This document shows positions 11,695 to 23,400 of a stretch of DNA of 64,000 bases, piece by piece; within the stretch, counting starts at the first letter, position 1, and each line of letters starts with the position of its first letter. The stretch covers positions 1 through 64,000 of the forward strand of contig JAGVSM010002861.1 of NCBI GenBank assembly GCA_022494885.1, given 5' to 3'. The notes under the pieces are model-generated. The model was not told the origin of the DNA and made no database searches. It was given only the letters and a program-made list of their open reading frames with translations. This stretch comes from Micrasema longulum (lineage: Eukaryota; Arthropoda; Insecta; Trichoptera; Brachycentridae). The position numbers and the translations under genes are program-made.

Positions 11695-12105
11695 GCCAGC
11701 AAAGTGAGAATTCCTCTTTTACAGTAGTAGCTGCTCGATTGTGGAATAACCTACCCACTAATGTTAGAGACGCCCCGCCCCTTCTTTATTTACATTTAAG
11801 TCAATATTAAAATGTCACTATCTCAATATTTAAATTGTTCCTTTATCCTTCTTCTGTCCTTCCCATTCCCTCTCCTCTCTTCAAAGTATAGTGTTAATTT
11901 ATATATTTTTTATTTTGTTAATCTTTTTAAAAACAAATTGTATAAAATCATAAGATTTAATATTTCCATGTACTTGTAATTTTCTCAAATTTGCAGGTTT
12001 GGGTAGGTAGGAAGAAATTGCCTTAAGGCAATATGCCAGCCCTTATATGTATATAAATTGTATATGTATATAAAGTGTTAAATAAAATAATAAATGAGAA
12101 AAAGA
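11695..12105 (+). pseudogene. 3' end of a jockey/CR1-type retrotransposon
   Basis: Begins with FTVVAARLWNNLPTNVRDAP, the characteristic C-terminal motif of this group, then an untranslated AT-rich stretch ending in ATATGTATATAA-type repeats and a run of AAATAAAATAAT. It abuts the RTE-like remnant, so one inserted beside the other. Confidence 0.65.
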
Positions 12106-12287
12106 AGTTTACATATTATGAAAATATTAATTTTTGATCTTCTAACACATTGTAGTTTGTTTATTTATAAATGAACAATCAAATCATTAGAATGTAATTA
12201 GTTATGTATGTTTTTGTATAATAAAAAAGCATACTAATTAATTAATTAACATTATACAATGGTAAGAATAAACTAATTAACATTACA

Positions 12288-12530
12288 GTAAAACCTCGCT
12301 TTTGTGTTCCTCAATTTTACGTTTTCCCGCTTTTTACACCGAAATGTTCAGGACCCATTTTTCTTCATACACTCTTACAAATATTCCCCCCCAATTAACG
12401 TTTTTTACATTTTTCATTTTTCATTTTCGGTTTTACGTTTGAAAACTTTCGGAATTTATTTGATGTGTCAAAAAGCCAAATTAGAGGACAAGCCTCGAAA
12501 TAGAGGCTTAGCGGGTTATTAGTTATAACC
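12288..12530 (+). repeat. Pogo-like MITE end joined to a SINE-like tail
   Basis: TACAGTAAAACCTCG at 12286 resembles the terminal repeats of the TA-flanked elements at 39060 and 30929. The block TAGAGGCTTAGCGGGTTATT near 12500 also occurs at the end of the SINE-like repeat near 32270. No matching right terminus is visible. Confidence 0.4.
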
Positions 12531-12577
12531 AGAGTTTTAATGAATTTTTTTCTTGTTTTTAACCTTATATTATTAGA

Positions 12578-13445
12578 TTAAAAAATCTTTGATTTCTTAT
12601 TGAATGCTATTCTTGCTTGTTTTATCCGGCTGACTTTTTCTGATTTTGATCGACCATCCTGAGTAATTTTGCTGCCCAAATAAACAAATTCCTTTACTTG
12701 TTTAATGTTGGTATCACATAAGACAATGTTTGTCCTTAATTCCTTTCTTCCTATGACCATAAATTAATTTTTTTATTTGTTAATGGTCATGTTATATTTT
12801 GTTGTCAATATAATTTCCATTCCACTGAAGGCTTCATTCAGTTCATTTTCAGTGCTGGCAATCAGTGCTATGTTGTCTGCATACCTTATCATGTCTATCT
12901 TCTGTCCTCGAATTTTCGCCCCTGGCTAATTTACCATATCTTCTCTTAGCCCGTCAATGGCTTGCTGTATGTAACAATTAAACAGCTCTGGGGATATTGA
13001 ACAGCCTTGTCTCACTCCTTGGCCAACTTTTGCTTCCGCACAACTCTCTCCACCATGTACTACTGCCATTTCATTCCGGTACAAGCTCTATATCGCTCTT
13101 CTGTCCTTGTAATTCATTTTGTTTGGTATCTTAAAAAGTTGTTTCCAGTCTACTCTATCAAAGGCTTTTTCTAGATCAATAAATGCTATGTATGTATTCT
13201 TGTTCTTTCTGTTTCTTTTCTCTAGAAGAAGTCTCAAACACAACACTGCATCTCTTGTACCCATTCCTTTCCTAAAGCCAAACTGATTCTCCGAGAGCAT
13301 ACTATCAATGTTTCTTTCTGCTCTTTTCATTATGATATTTGTCAATATTTTAGATGCATGTGATATTAAGCTTAGTGTCCTATGCTGATCACATCTCGTT
13401 GTTCCGGGATTTTTTGGTAATGCCCTTACTAAGCATTCGGTAAAA
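12578..13445 (-). pseudogene. Non-LTR reverse transcriptase remnant
   Basis: Read on the minus strand, the order is ENQFGFRKGMGTRDAVLCLR, AFIDLEKAFDRVDW, VGQGVRQGCSISPELFN, then MIRYADNIALIA (YADN in place of YADD), and finally KEFVYLGSKITQDG. This is a contiguous finger-palm-thumb domain with in-frame stops and frame changes. Both ends are missing. It belongs to the same broad group as 10562-11690 but lies in the opposite orientation. Confidence 0.8.
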
Positions 13446-13449
13446 CCAA

Positions 13450-15290
13450 CGGGTAAATCATTTTATCGTTTGAGTAAATAACAAGAACTCAAGTATATCT
13501 CTTTTAAAAATAAAAAAAACAACTCTACCTTTTTAGTAAATTAATACATGTAGTTATTATGCTATTGTATTCCAATTTATGTTGTCATGTATTTTTGATT
13601 AATATTTAAATTAATGTTAATTATCATTACTTTTTCCATTATTGAAAACTGTTGAGATCCTATATAATTTTTATTGATCCTCTATTTTCTTACTAAATAT
13701 GGAAGTATTTCTATCGACCTCTGTTTTAATTTAAAGATGTTTTCAGTTGAAAGATATTCTTTGACGTGAGTTTCCAACCCTGTTGATGTTATATGTATAT
13801 AAATATGTTATGTTGTGAAATGTTTAGTTTACTGTGAGAATAGATTGTAAAATAAAAGAAAAACTGATGGATAGACTTTGAATCAGTTTTAATTTGAGTT
13901 ATGTGATTTTGTAATATAAAAAAAATGTTGTTGGACTTTAACTTTTTTTTAATTATGATTTTTTGCCACCTACAAATAGGCACTGCATTGGTACATCAAT
14001 AATTGCAGTGTTCGCTTGATCTTTAATAATTTGTACAAAATAATGATAAACTTTATTTTATTTTTTAAATTTTTTATTTGAAAATTTATTTATAAACCCT
14101 TACGGATTCATGCCTTTGAATATACCATATCATTATTACTCTAAAGACTATTCGTAGTAAAATTTTATCTGTAGTTTTGTAGTCTTGAGGTTTACTCCCG
14201 TTTTCATAATTTAATTCTCACTTCTAGAAGGATTGTATGATTTTTTTTTTGTGGTACCAATACTATGAGAATTATCAATGAATTATTTGATTATCATAAT
14301 GTGTGCCGGTGGACACTGGACGCTTCCACAGAGGATGGACTAAAACGTAATGAGAATTAATTCAAAAGCAGCAGACGCTAATCATTTAAAAATTATTCAT
14401 CGCGATATATTGCCTGCTCTTCTTGTCAAGTGAATGAATGAAAGTCTCAATAACCATTCATGCTAAGCTCTGAGTTTCAAATAAAAAAATGTGGATGTCG
14501 TGAACATTCATAGAACACATAAAATCATTGCTTCCCCTAAATTAAGGCCAAATAATCAAAGTTTATAATTTTTTTAGTAAATTAATTATCAATACCTAAC
14601 ATACAATTTACTTTAAAAAAGAATCATTTTCTTAATAATCGCGATAAACTGCGGAGGAGTTTTACATCATCATACAAAAAATAATAATATGAGGACGCAT
14701 TCCTTACGCACATCCATTCGTCAGTGCGGACATGCACGTACGCCACTTACCTACTGGAAGGAAGTGATATTCCCCTTCCAGTGGGGCGTGATGTACGGTT
14801 CAAGATTCTAAATCAGCATATGCACAAACTGAGATTCAACTTGATTATGAAAGTGATTTATGGAGTCCAATCCATTATTTTTCAAACATTGCATAGTGAC
14901 TTTTAACGGATTTTTTCATCTTAACGAGTTACAATGCAACGCGGCCGGCGGTATTTTAATACCGAACATATTACAATTATTATTTTGTGAATGAGTACGA
15001 ACATAAAATTAATTGTAAATTTTTTTTGAAATATTACATTAATGATTATACCTAATAATAATGTTTTTTTGCTGTAAGAAAAAAGTTTACAATCTACATT
15101 AATTTTCGCATTCAAATCAATAAATTAATCAGCTCTTTTTTGTTAAAAAAAAAAATTGTCACATAATATTGTTCATCATGTATTTATTAAAACTATTATT
15201 TTCATTTAACTTTATCATACGGATGACAAAATTTAAATATATAGGTTTTTTGATATACAAACAAAAACTCGAATAGAAGTCGTTAGCTTA
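13450..15290. other. Intergenic, no gene recognised
   Basis: Very AT-rich sequence with no coherent reading frame, splice-consistent exon or repeat that I can recognise. Confidence 0.5.
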
Positions 15291-15299
15291 TTATGTATC

Positions 15300-16010
15300 C
15301 AAATAGGCCTTTAAACATATTAAGGCATTTCATGCCTTATTGGAAAGCTGACTTCTAATTTTAGAAGTAAAATTGCCTGCCATTGAAAAAATTCCTTCAT
15401 TCTCTGTAGAAGTTGGTTTCACAGATAATAAACCTTTGTAAAGCAACTCCAAATTCGGAGTTCGTTTTCCTGAGGTCTCAAATAATTTAAAATCCTTGTT
15501 TAATTTTTATAAATGCTGTCGCGTTTTTGGAATTTCCTTAAAAACTTTACCGATTGCTTCCTATAGCTCAACTTCAAATGTTTTTTTTCCTCAACGTTTC
15601 AGGAAATTCCATAAAATTAAGCTCATTTTCGGAACTGTCTGAATCGGAGTATGCCTGTAATGGAAATAACCGTCGAAATAGTGACTGCTTTGCTGATAAT
15701 GTCAGTTTTTGATGCGTTGATTTTTTTTTCCAAAGGTCGGGGATTCCTCACTAAAATTTCCCTTAAAACCCTAGTACCGGGTAATATTTCATACAGTGTT
15801 CTATTTATAAATTTTTAGAAGGCAGCAATATTGATTTCATACAATAGAAGATTCTCAATGTCTCATTGAGCATTGCTCTGGAAATGGCTTCTGAAAAAGG
15901 CCTACTTTTGCATTCATCATTTGCCTTACTCATTAAACTGCCTTTTTTAAAACACCATAACAGGGCACTCTGAACACTCTTGCGGAGGTAGGGAACGCGT
16001 TGCTAGCATA
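15300..16010 (-). pseudogene. hAT-family transposase remnant (C-terminal dimerisation region)
   Basis: The minus translation near 15450-15310 reads LELLYKGLLSVKPTSTENEG, then IFSMAGNFTSKIRSQLSNKA, a stop, and NALICL. This is the hAT dimerisation signature (TS.. E..FS.AG......R..L). Upstream pieces (RTPNLELLY, YSDSDSSENELNFMEFP) continue to about 15660 with frameshifts, and further low-identity coding-like sequence reaches about 16010. No terminal repeats were identified. Confidence 0.65.
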
Positions 16011-18412
16011 TAATCTGAATACTGATTACGTGCTATCAACACTTTCTCTACGGCCACGAGAGCATTAAGAATCGTAATGCAGGTCAATGTATTAGGATAA
16101 ATAATAAAATATGGGATTTCGAATGAATAAAAGAGAATGAAACATTTTAAACACTTATTTAATATAAATCAACTCAAGCAATACACAATGTAATATTCTT
16201 ATTTCAAAGAAAACAATAATATGGCAAGTACAGTGAGAATTATCAAAGAATAAGCTTGATGAAATAAAACAAAACATAATCATTAGGTTAGTGGTTAAAG
16301 TATCTAAATTATAGGAACAAATATAATAAATACACCGAACTTAAAGAGGTACAAAATGATATTGCCAAAGTGTCACCATTTGACATAGTACGTAAGTACA
16401 ATTTACTAATGGACATATTATTTCTGTCACAACGGAATAGGATTCTAATATTCTATATTTTTGCTAAATTCAGTAAGTACCAGTACAACGTGCATTGGCG
16501 AATGAGTGAATGTACTCTAAGCTCAGTTTACAATATAAAATTTAAATAAACTTGTACTGGCCTGGACAGTGGCCTAAGCTACATAAATATAACCACTGAC
16601 TCGTGAACAATATTATTACGACAACCTTCTATTCAAGCATTCCTTTAATACGTTCTATACATATTCAGCATTATTCACTTCTCATACATATCCAGATACT
16701 GGGATCATTGCTCGTACAGCAATAGCAAAATACGTTTATGTAGCTACATAGTACTTCAAATTGTACATAAATAATGAGTTCTCTATAACCTTTGTGGTGT
16801 ATATATTATAGCTTCTAAAATCATTTTCTAACATTATCATGGAAGAAAATAAACAAAGCTGTCGAGTCCCATAAATGACTGGATTTCTTTAAATAAAACA
16901 AAGATAACATTTACACATGATTCACGACAAATTAATGATTAATTACTCCAGTAAAATTAAGTGGTTTAATATTTAAAATTGTTTGATTGTTAATTTATAC
17001 TATAAAAACTAGCGCTTATAAATAAAACAATTAAAGGTAAAATGTATGTACACACTTAACAGTTACTATTATAGGGAGCAAGTATTTAGGAACTTAGAAC
17101 GCCCGACTAATGTGCTTTTGTTTTGATGATTAGCTGCTGTTAAGGCACCAATCGTATATTCTCACACTTCAGAGTTGCTTCTCCACAAAATAGCTTTGTT
17201 CTTAAAATTTGTGAAATAGTAAATTCAGGCTCATTCATAATTATTTTAGAAGGCACCTCGTCCCTCAACAGTTAACTTCTAAAATGTGGAAAATCCCTTT
17301 TCCTAAAATTTCTGTTACAGCGCTATATTATAATACTACGCACTATATTTATATTATAACGTGTATAAGATTTACTAACGCGGCATTCAGTATACGGCGT
17401 AAAATAATAATGTTTCAGATACGATTGTTTTCATGACTTTTGGAGACAGATTGGAACTTAATCTTTAGTATTTATGCATATTACGGAAGTACTATGTACA
17501 TTGTATAATTATTATTATATCAATATTTTAAGCTCGCACAGTAAGATCAATATAACATTTAACTAATATATCATTTAAAGATTACAAAATAAAAGAATTT
17601 AATGACTCATTCCTAAAATGGATAACATTAAAATATACCAGTTAACACATTAGCTCAGACTATACTATAAAACATAATTGAGGCTAGAACAGTTAAATCT
17701 AAAACATGAAACATGTAAGACAGTAAAATCTTACAAAATATAGAAAAATATCACACTTAGTATGGCTATGATATAATGGATCCCGAATGTATAACCAAAT
17801 CTGAAAACATTCTAGCGAACCAGTTAATTACACTTACATTATTCCAGCACGCATACCTACTTGATAATAAATTGAAATTCAAGATAAAGCATAAAGCCAC
17901 CTCGAAATGATTGGAGAATAATGTAAAAGAAGCAAACAACAGTTCAAGCACCTTGGAAATTAAATCTTAATATTTTTCTACTGAATACCTTTGCTTCCTT
18001 AATTTTTTTTTATTTACAAAATGGTATACATAATTAATAATAACGAAATTATGTTTAACATCGATCGAAACAACTTAGTAAATTAAATTGTAATACGATA
18101 AATTACAGTATACATACATAATTACAATCCATCCAAGAACACTTGACGCAAGTAAATTTGAATAATATTTGTGGAGGACTAAAGTGAAAACATACACATT
18201 TTCACCGTAAAAATTTACTAAACAAGTATTCAAAACACACATTACTCTACAAGTCCTGACCAACCGACAAGTAATGTGATGCAATACATAAATATCATTA
18301 GTTTTGAGTTAAAACTTATTGGTCAGTTGATCAGCTCCTTAAATCAATCTCTATCTATTTAATAGTACCTGCATTTGTATAACATTTCACTTACATTCGC
18401 TACTCTAAACCA

Positions 18413-18419
18413 TGAGGTA
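18413..18419 (-). promoter_or_regulatory. let-7 seed match (7mer-A1) in ab 3' UTR
   Basis: TACCTCA on the mRNA (minus) strand pairs with let-7 bases 2-7, with A opposite base 1. Confidence 0.45.
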
Positions 18420-18610
18420 TTTAAATCTGACAATTGCAACCGAGCTATTTTCCCGCTATGATCTATGTTTCCACTAGCAGTAGGATAAAAAGTCCATTTA
18501 CTAAAATTACAGTGTAAATAAATTTGAAAATCTGTCAAATATGGCTGAATTAATATTTGAAATACTATGGTAACTTATATGTGTTTAAATATATTTTTTT
18601 TTATTACTAA

Positions 18611-18617
18611 TGAGGTA
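18611..18617 (-). promoter_or_regulatory. let-7 seed match (7mer-A1) in ab 3' UTR
   Basis: TACCTCA on the minus strand, about 200 bases from the previous site. Confidence 0.45.
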
Positions 18618-19499
18618 TGTGTATGGTATACATAGATTTATTATAAGATGAAATTACAATATTATATTTCGAATGTTAAAACACAACAATTTTCTAGGGG
18701 ATGTTCTCAAACATTGAGCTTTTCAAACCAACATTTGTTAAAACAGCAAAAATACTAATAAAAAAGAAGTATTTTGAAAAACAGGCAAATTTCAACATTT
18801 AATACAAACACTTAATCTAGTTACCTGAGTATGATCGTATTAACTTGATTTACAAATCCTAATGCATAATCTGATTATAAGACACAAACCTACTATAGTA
18901 TACGAAAGGTATTTAGTATTGTACTATAAGGATTTTGAATTTTTTGTAATGATATCAAAAATACGTCAAGTACATTATTTCAACACTGTTAACCATTTTT
19001 AAAAACATTTATTATTAAAATATTACATTTAACGCTATAGTATACTACAATGATTTTTTTATCAAAGATGAAATGTTAACAGGCTTTCATTTTTTTTTTT
19101 TTTTAAAGTTGCCGAAAACTTTTTGAACACAAATACACAATCACACCTTGATGGTTGTATTAAAAATATGGATGAAATATTCCACGATAGTCGATAGTTA
19201 TTAAAAATTAAGTTTTCATTACACACAACTACAGCTAAATGTATTGCTTTAGCGCACAACTTGTATATTTTAGTCTTAAAATGTGATTAGTTGTATTTGT
19301 AAATGTATAAAAATGGTGATCTCCGATACACAGTATAATCTCACAAAGTTAAAGCCTGCTTATTACCATCTAAGTGGTAGTGATATCTATGTGTGACTCG
19401 GTATAAACTTTCAAGCTCCGCGGTTTTGTTTCGTATACTTAGTAATTTATCAAGTTCTTATTACGAATAAGGACACGGCATATCTATGAGGCAATATAT

Positions 19500-19506
19500 T
19501 GAGGTA
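19500..19506 (-). promoter_or_regulatory. let-7 seed match (7mer-A1) in ab 3' UTR
   Basis: TACCTCA on the minus strand, 130 bases from the first of the two 8-mer sites. Confidence 0.45.
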
Positions 19507-19629
19507 AGGGGTTTTGGAATAACATTAACCTAATGGATATTTCTCGCTATGAATTGTGAATTGGTCTTATTCGATACTTGGACTAATTATATATTTCATT
19601 TAGCATTTTAAAATAATAAGATTCACATA

Positions 19630-19637
19630 TGAGGTAG
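19630..19637 (-). promoter_or_regulatory. let-7 target site (8-mer) in ab 3' UTR
   Basis: CTACCTCA on the mRNA strand is a full 8-mer match to the let-7 seed. The plus strand reads TGAGGTAGATGGATGG, which keeps several further identities with the 3' half of let-7. The neighbouring site at 19699 shares the same extension. Confidence 0.7.
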
Positions 19638-19698
19638 ATGGATGGAATTATATGTTTGTATTTTGGAGGAATATTTTCACATTAACACTACAGTATTT

Positions 19699-19706
19699 TG
19701 AGGTAG
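19699..19706 (-). promoter_or_regulatory. let-7 target site (8-mer) in ab 3' UTR
   Basis: Second CTACCTCA, 69 bases from the first, inside the same TGAGGTAGATGGATGGAAT block on the plus strand. Two 8-mers with identical flanks suggest duplication or strong constraint. Confidence 0.7.
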
Positions 19707-20449
19707 ATGGATGGAATTTATGTATGCTATAACATACACATTATGCAATAAGAATATGCATACAATAATAGAATATCGTCTTTTAAAAATAATAAAGTTT
19801 AAATCGAAAATCTATCTTAACTACCTTAACAATAAAATAATTTTCAATAAGAAAAGAATAATGGCACAAACGAAGATAATATATCAACGTCTAAAACACT
19901 AGTTGATGAGAAGCTCTGGCAGTCTTCCAATTAACATTTATATGAACTATAAAATCTGTAAACATATTTTCAAATTGTTAACATAGACAACTTACCAATT
20001 ATACAATAGTAAAAATTAAACTATTTATGTAGGTTTAATTTGGATTTTATAATATAATATGATCTATGTTTATTAACGGTTTACCCTTGGTTTCTAAAAT
20101 GTGTTTCACGTAAATCCTAACAGTTCAAATACTCCCATATTTTAAATATAATATTACAGTACTTGGAGACATAATAATGAAACCAAATTCCAACATCGTA
20201 CTTCACATTTTTCAATCCCGAATATAATATATGTTTCTTAAATATGATTATTCTGTAATAATATATATTTTTGAATCTTTAAAAATCAATGATAAAAAAA
20301 CTAAATGTAGGTACCTTATGATGTATAATATAAAACCCTAATTGGGATAAATAATATCAAAGATTTCTTAAGTATAAATAAACTTTTAAAATATCTATAG
20401 GATTTGAGATACTGTAATTATTTTCTAATTGAATAAGTGTTTTTTGTAT

Positions 20450-23400
20450 TTATTCACAATCTTTTTGCATTTCTTCATCAGAGTACTCTTCGTCTTCTTG
20501 TTCACTACTATCTCCAAAATGTTTGTCTCTCTTATCATTTCTTAAATCATCTCGCGATATATCCCGTTTATCATAGTCATTCCGATCGCTTTCTAATTTT
20601 CTGGTATTTCTGTTCTGATCAGATTCCTCAATTTCTTTGTCTATGTCTATCTCAACAATTTCTCGGTGTCGGGACTTGTCTTTCTCTCTGTCCCTTTCCT
20701 TTCCCAAGTCTAGGGCTTCGTCACCCCTGTGTCCCTTCTTGGTGTAGTGCTGTAGCTGCTCCAGGTCCAGAGCTTCATCTCCTCGGTGGTCCTTCTTGGT
20801 GTAGTGTTGCATCTGTTCTAGGAAGTGGTGGTGAAGGGGGCCCGGCGGAGGGGGAGACAACTTGTTGTACGAAATGAGCTTCTTCCCTTCTAGTTGTGTT
20901 CCCAGGGCATTCAACTGCGCCAGTTTGGCAGCGTGCATAGCAGCTATTTGTTCTTGCGACATTCCCATTCCTGATGAAATATTTAGAATAATTAGCATAA
21001 TATTTACAAATTTAATTATTTTTTTTATCATAAAAATGCATATTATATCTTACCAAAAGTGTTTTCCGCCATAAACTGTAAATAAGTATCTAAAATTGCC
21101 GATCCCCCAAGGGCCGCGGGATAATCTTCTTGTTTTCCACTTAGATTTTGTGCTATTGAGTCTATACTTTTCGCAGTTATTGCTTTGATTGCGGGAACCT
21201 TTGTTATTGTTGTATTTGAATTATGGTTCATAGCTGAAACAAAAACTGCGCAACATTATTTAAGTCCAAATTCACAAAAAAATTTTTTTCTTAATTTCCC
21301 CAGATAAAGATTTAAATGCAATAAATAAAGAGTGCATCACGAAGATGTTCTGATCCAAGTGTTAAATATTTATGTGATTTGAAAAAAAGCTGATTCTACT
21401 TACTCGGAGGAGGGGACATAGGAAGCATATCGTATCTGTGCTGTGTGATAGTCAGGTCTTCAGGATCATTATCTCCGCAGAGTGAGCTGGTCTCGGAGGC
21501 TGCAGAGTGAGCACTCTTGGCATCCAACTTTACATCTGATCTGCGTGGTCCAGTAGGAGAAGCACGTGCTCTCAATTCTGCAGGAGATATCTTCACTCCT
21601 GCCTTCGCAAGCAATCTAGAATGAAAAACGCTGATTTTGAAATTATATCACATAAAATTTTTGATTTTTTCAATTCAAACATTCGGGATAAAAGCAGATA
21701 CAATTTTTAGTGTCATGCTAAAGAGATTTTCCATATATTACTTTGATGATGTTAGTAGTCGCATATAATACTACAATCGACTAGCTATTATACTTGTAGG
21801 TACATTGTGTAGTAATTATTTAATAAAAAAAAAAACATTAAATATCTTACGTACCTGACCAGAACAATAATGAAAATATTTTTTGAAAAAACTGTATCAC
21901 CATCTTCAAAGTGAGATAAATATAAAATGCTAGGATCGGATTGTTGTAAGTATGTGTTGACAAAAGTAATCACGCGGTGGTTCGTAGGGCACTATATTGA
22001 TACGCCAAATGCAGTGTATGTTGATCATTTCTCACATGAAGGCAAAATGATCAGTCCTGTGTTTCAGGTGCCAGTCTGGGACTGTAATATATTCAAGTGA
22101 AAAGCCACATTTTTAATAAATATTTCGTGTGTATTTTGTAGAATTAAAGTTCTCTTTTACTTTTTTAATGGGTACCTTTTGTAACATTGATAAACAGAAC
22201 GTACTTCTTAAGTGACATTTTCAGTTTAATTACTGTGTTTTTTATGTAAAAAGATACCTATTATTCTTTAGAGATTTTTGATTAAAAAAAAATATATTAA
22301 AAAATTATTGCATTTTTATGATTTATTAAATTATTGAAACTTTTGACCCTCGTTTTGTTAGATGTGAATATAACAATATTGGATAAATGCGAAACAACTT
22401 GTTGTAAAACAGTGTTCGAACCTCGGACTTCCTGATTTAGGATCGACGATACTACCTCGGGACCACAACCGGCCTCAGGATTTATGATTACGAGATATAT
22501 TTGAACATGAAGATTTGAAAATCCATAACTTTAATCTGTAATATTATTTAAATGCCATTATTGTTTACCTGCTTGCAAGCTCCGGATCGAATGGGCTGGG
22601 CATAGGAAGCACTGGTAAATCTTTAGTTGATATTCCTCGATGTTGTCGAGACATGTGAGAATGTAGAGAATTACGTGATTTTGCTACTGTACCACATAAC
22701 ACACACCTGTAACATATAGAATATGCTTTATTTTTGTTTTAACAGAGTACACTACCATAATAAATAAAAAATAATAATTGTAGTCAATTTGTTGATTTTA
22801 AAGGAAAGTCTTCTAAATCTAATTAAAATATATAAAAATTAAATTATCAAAACATCAAATTAGAATCAATTAAAATTTAAAATAAATAATGCATTAACAC
22901 TAATCTAGGAAACTTTACCATTACTGGGTTTATTTTCACTAATTTATATTTTCAGCATCTAAAAAATATTTTTTAAAACATTTACTCTATTAAAATGAGC
23001 AATTACACAATACGATATGACGAAATTAAATGATAAAAAATAAGAATATAATAAAATCAAAGAAATAAATATCAATATCTCATTATAGAATGTAACTAAG
23101 AATATGATGGGGTCAAAAGAAACTGAAGTAATATTTCAAAATTTATGCAATGAATTATTTTATAAAAAAAACCTTTTGTTGCCTTTAAAGTACTCTTCAT
23201 TGGAGCTAATGCACTTTTCCAATCTTCTATTTTAATGCTGGAAATATTTTTTAAATCCATCTTCCGTGATGTTTGACAGTGCCTCCGTTGTTTTTAAATC
23301 TCAGCAACGTCGGGAAAACTACATCCTTTCATGTTTTTTTTCATTCGGGGGAGTAACAAAAAGTAGCAGGGGGTTAGATTGGGTGAACAGGGGGGATGGG

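Larger units (their letters stand above)
16140..20449 (-). other. ab: Probable long 3' UTR of the abrupt-like long isoform
   Basis: About 4.3 kb of AT-rich, non-repetitive DNA follows the TAA at 20450-20452 on the minus strand, before the hAT remnant. It has no coding potential. It holds five let-7 seed matches and one further 6-mer (16346-16351). The distal end is a guess: an ATTAAA variant signal lies near 16163-16168 on the minus strand. Transcript data would be needed to fix the end. Confidence 0.5.

Noticed and set aside
20437..20877. 146-codon plus-strand ORF opposite the ab tail
   Set aside because: It is the antisense shadow of the real last exon, whose frame, splice acceptor and stop are coherent on the minus strand.
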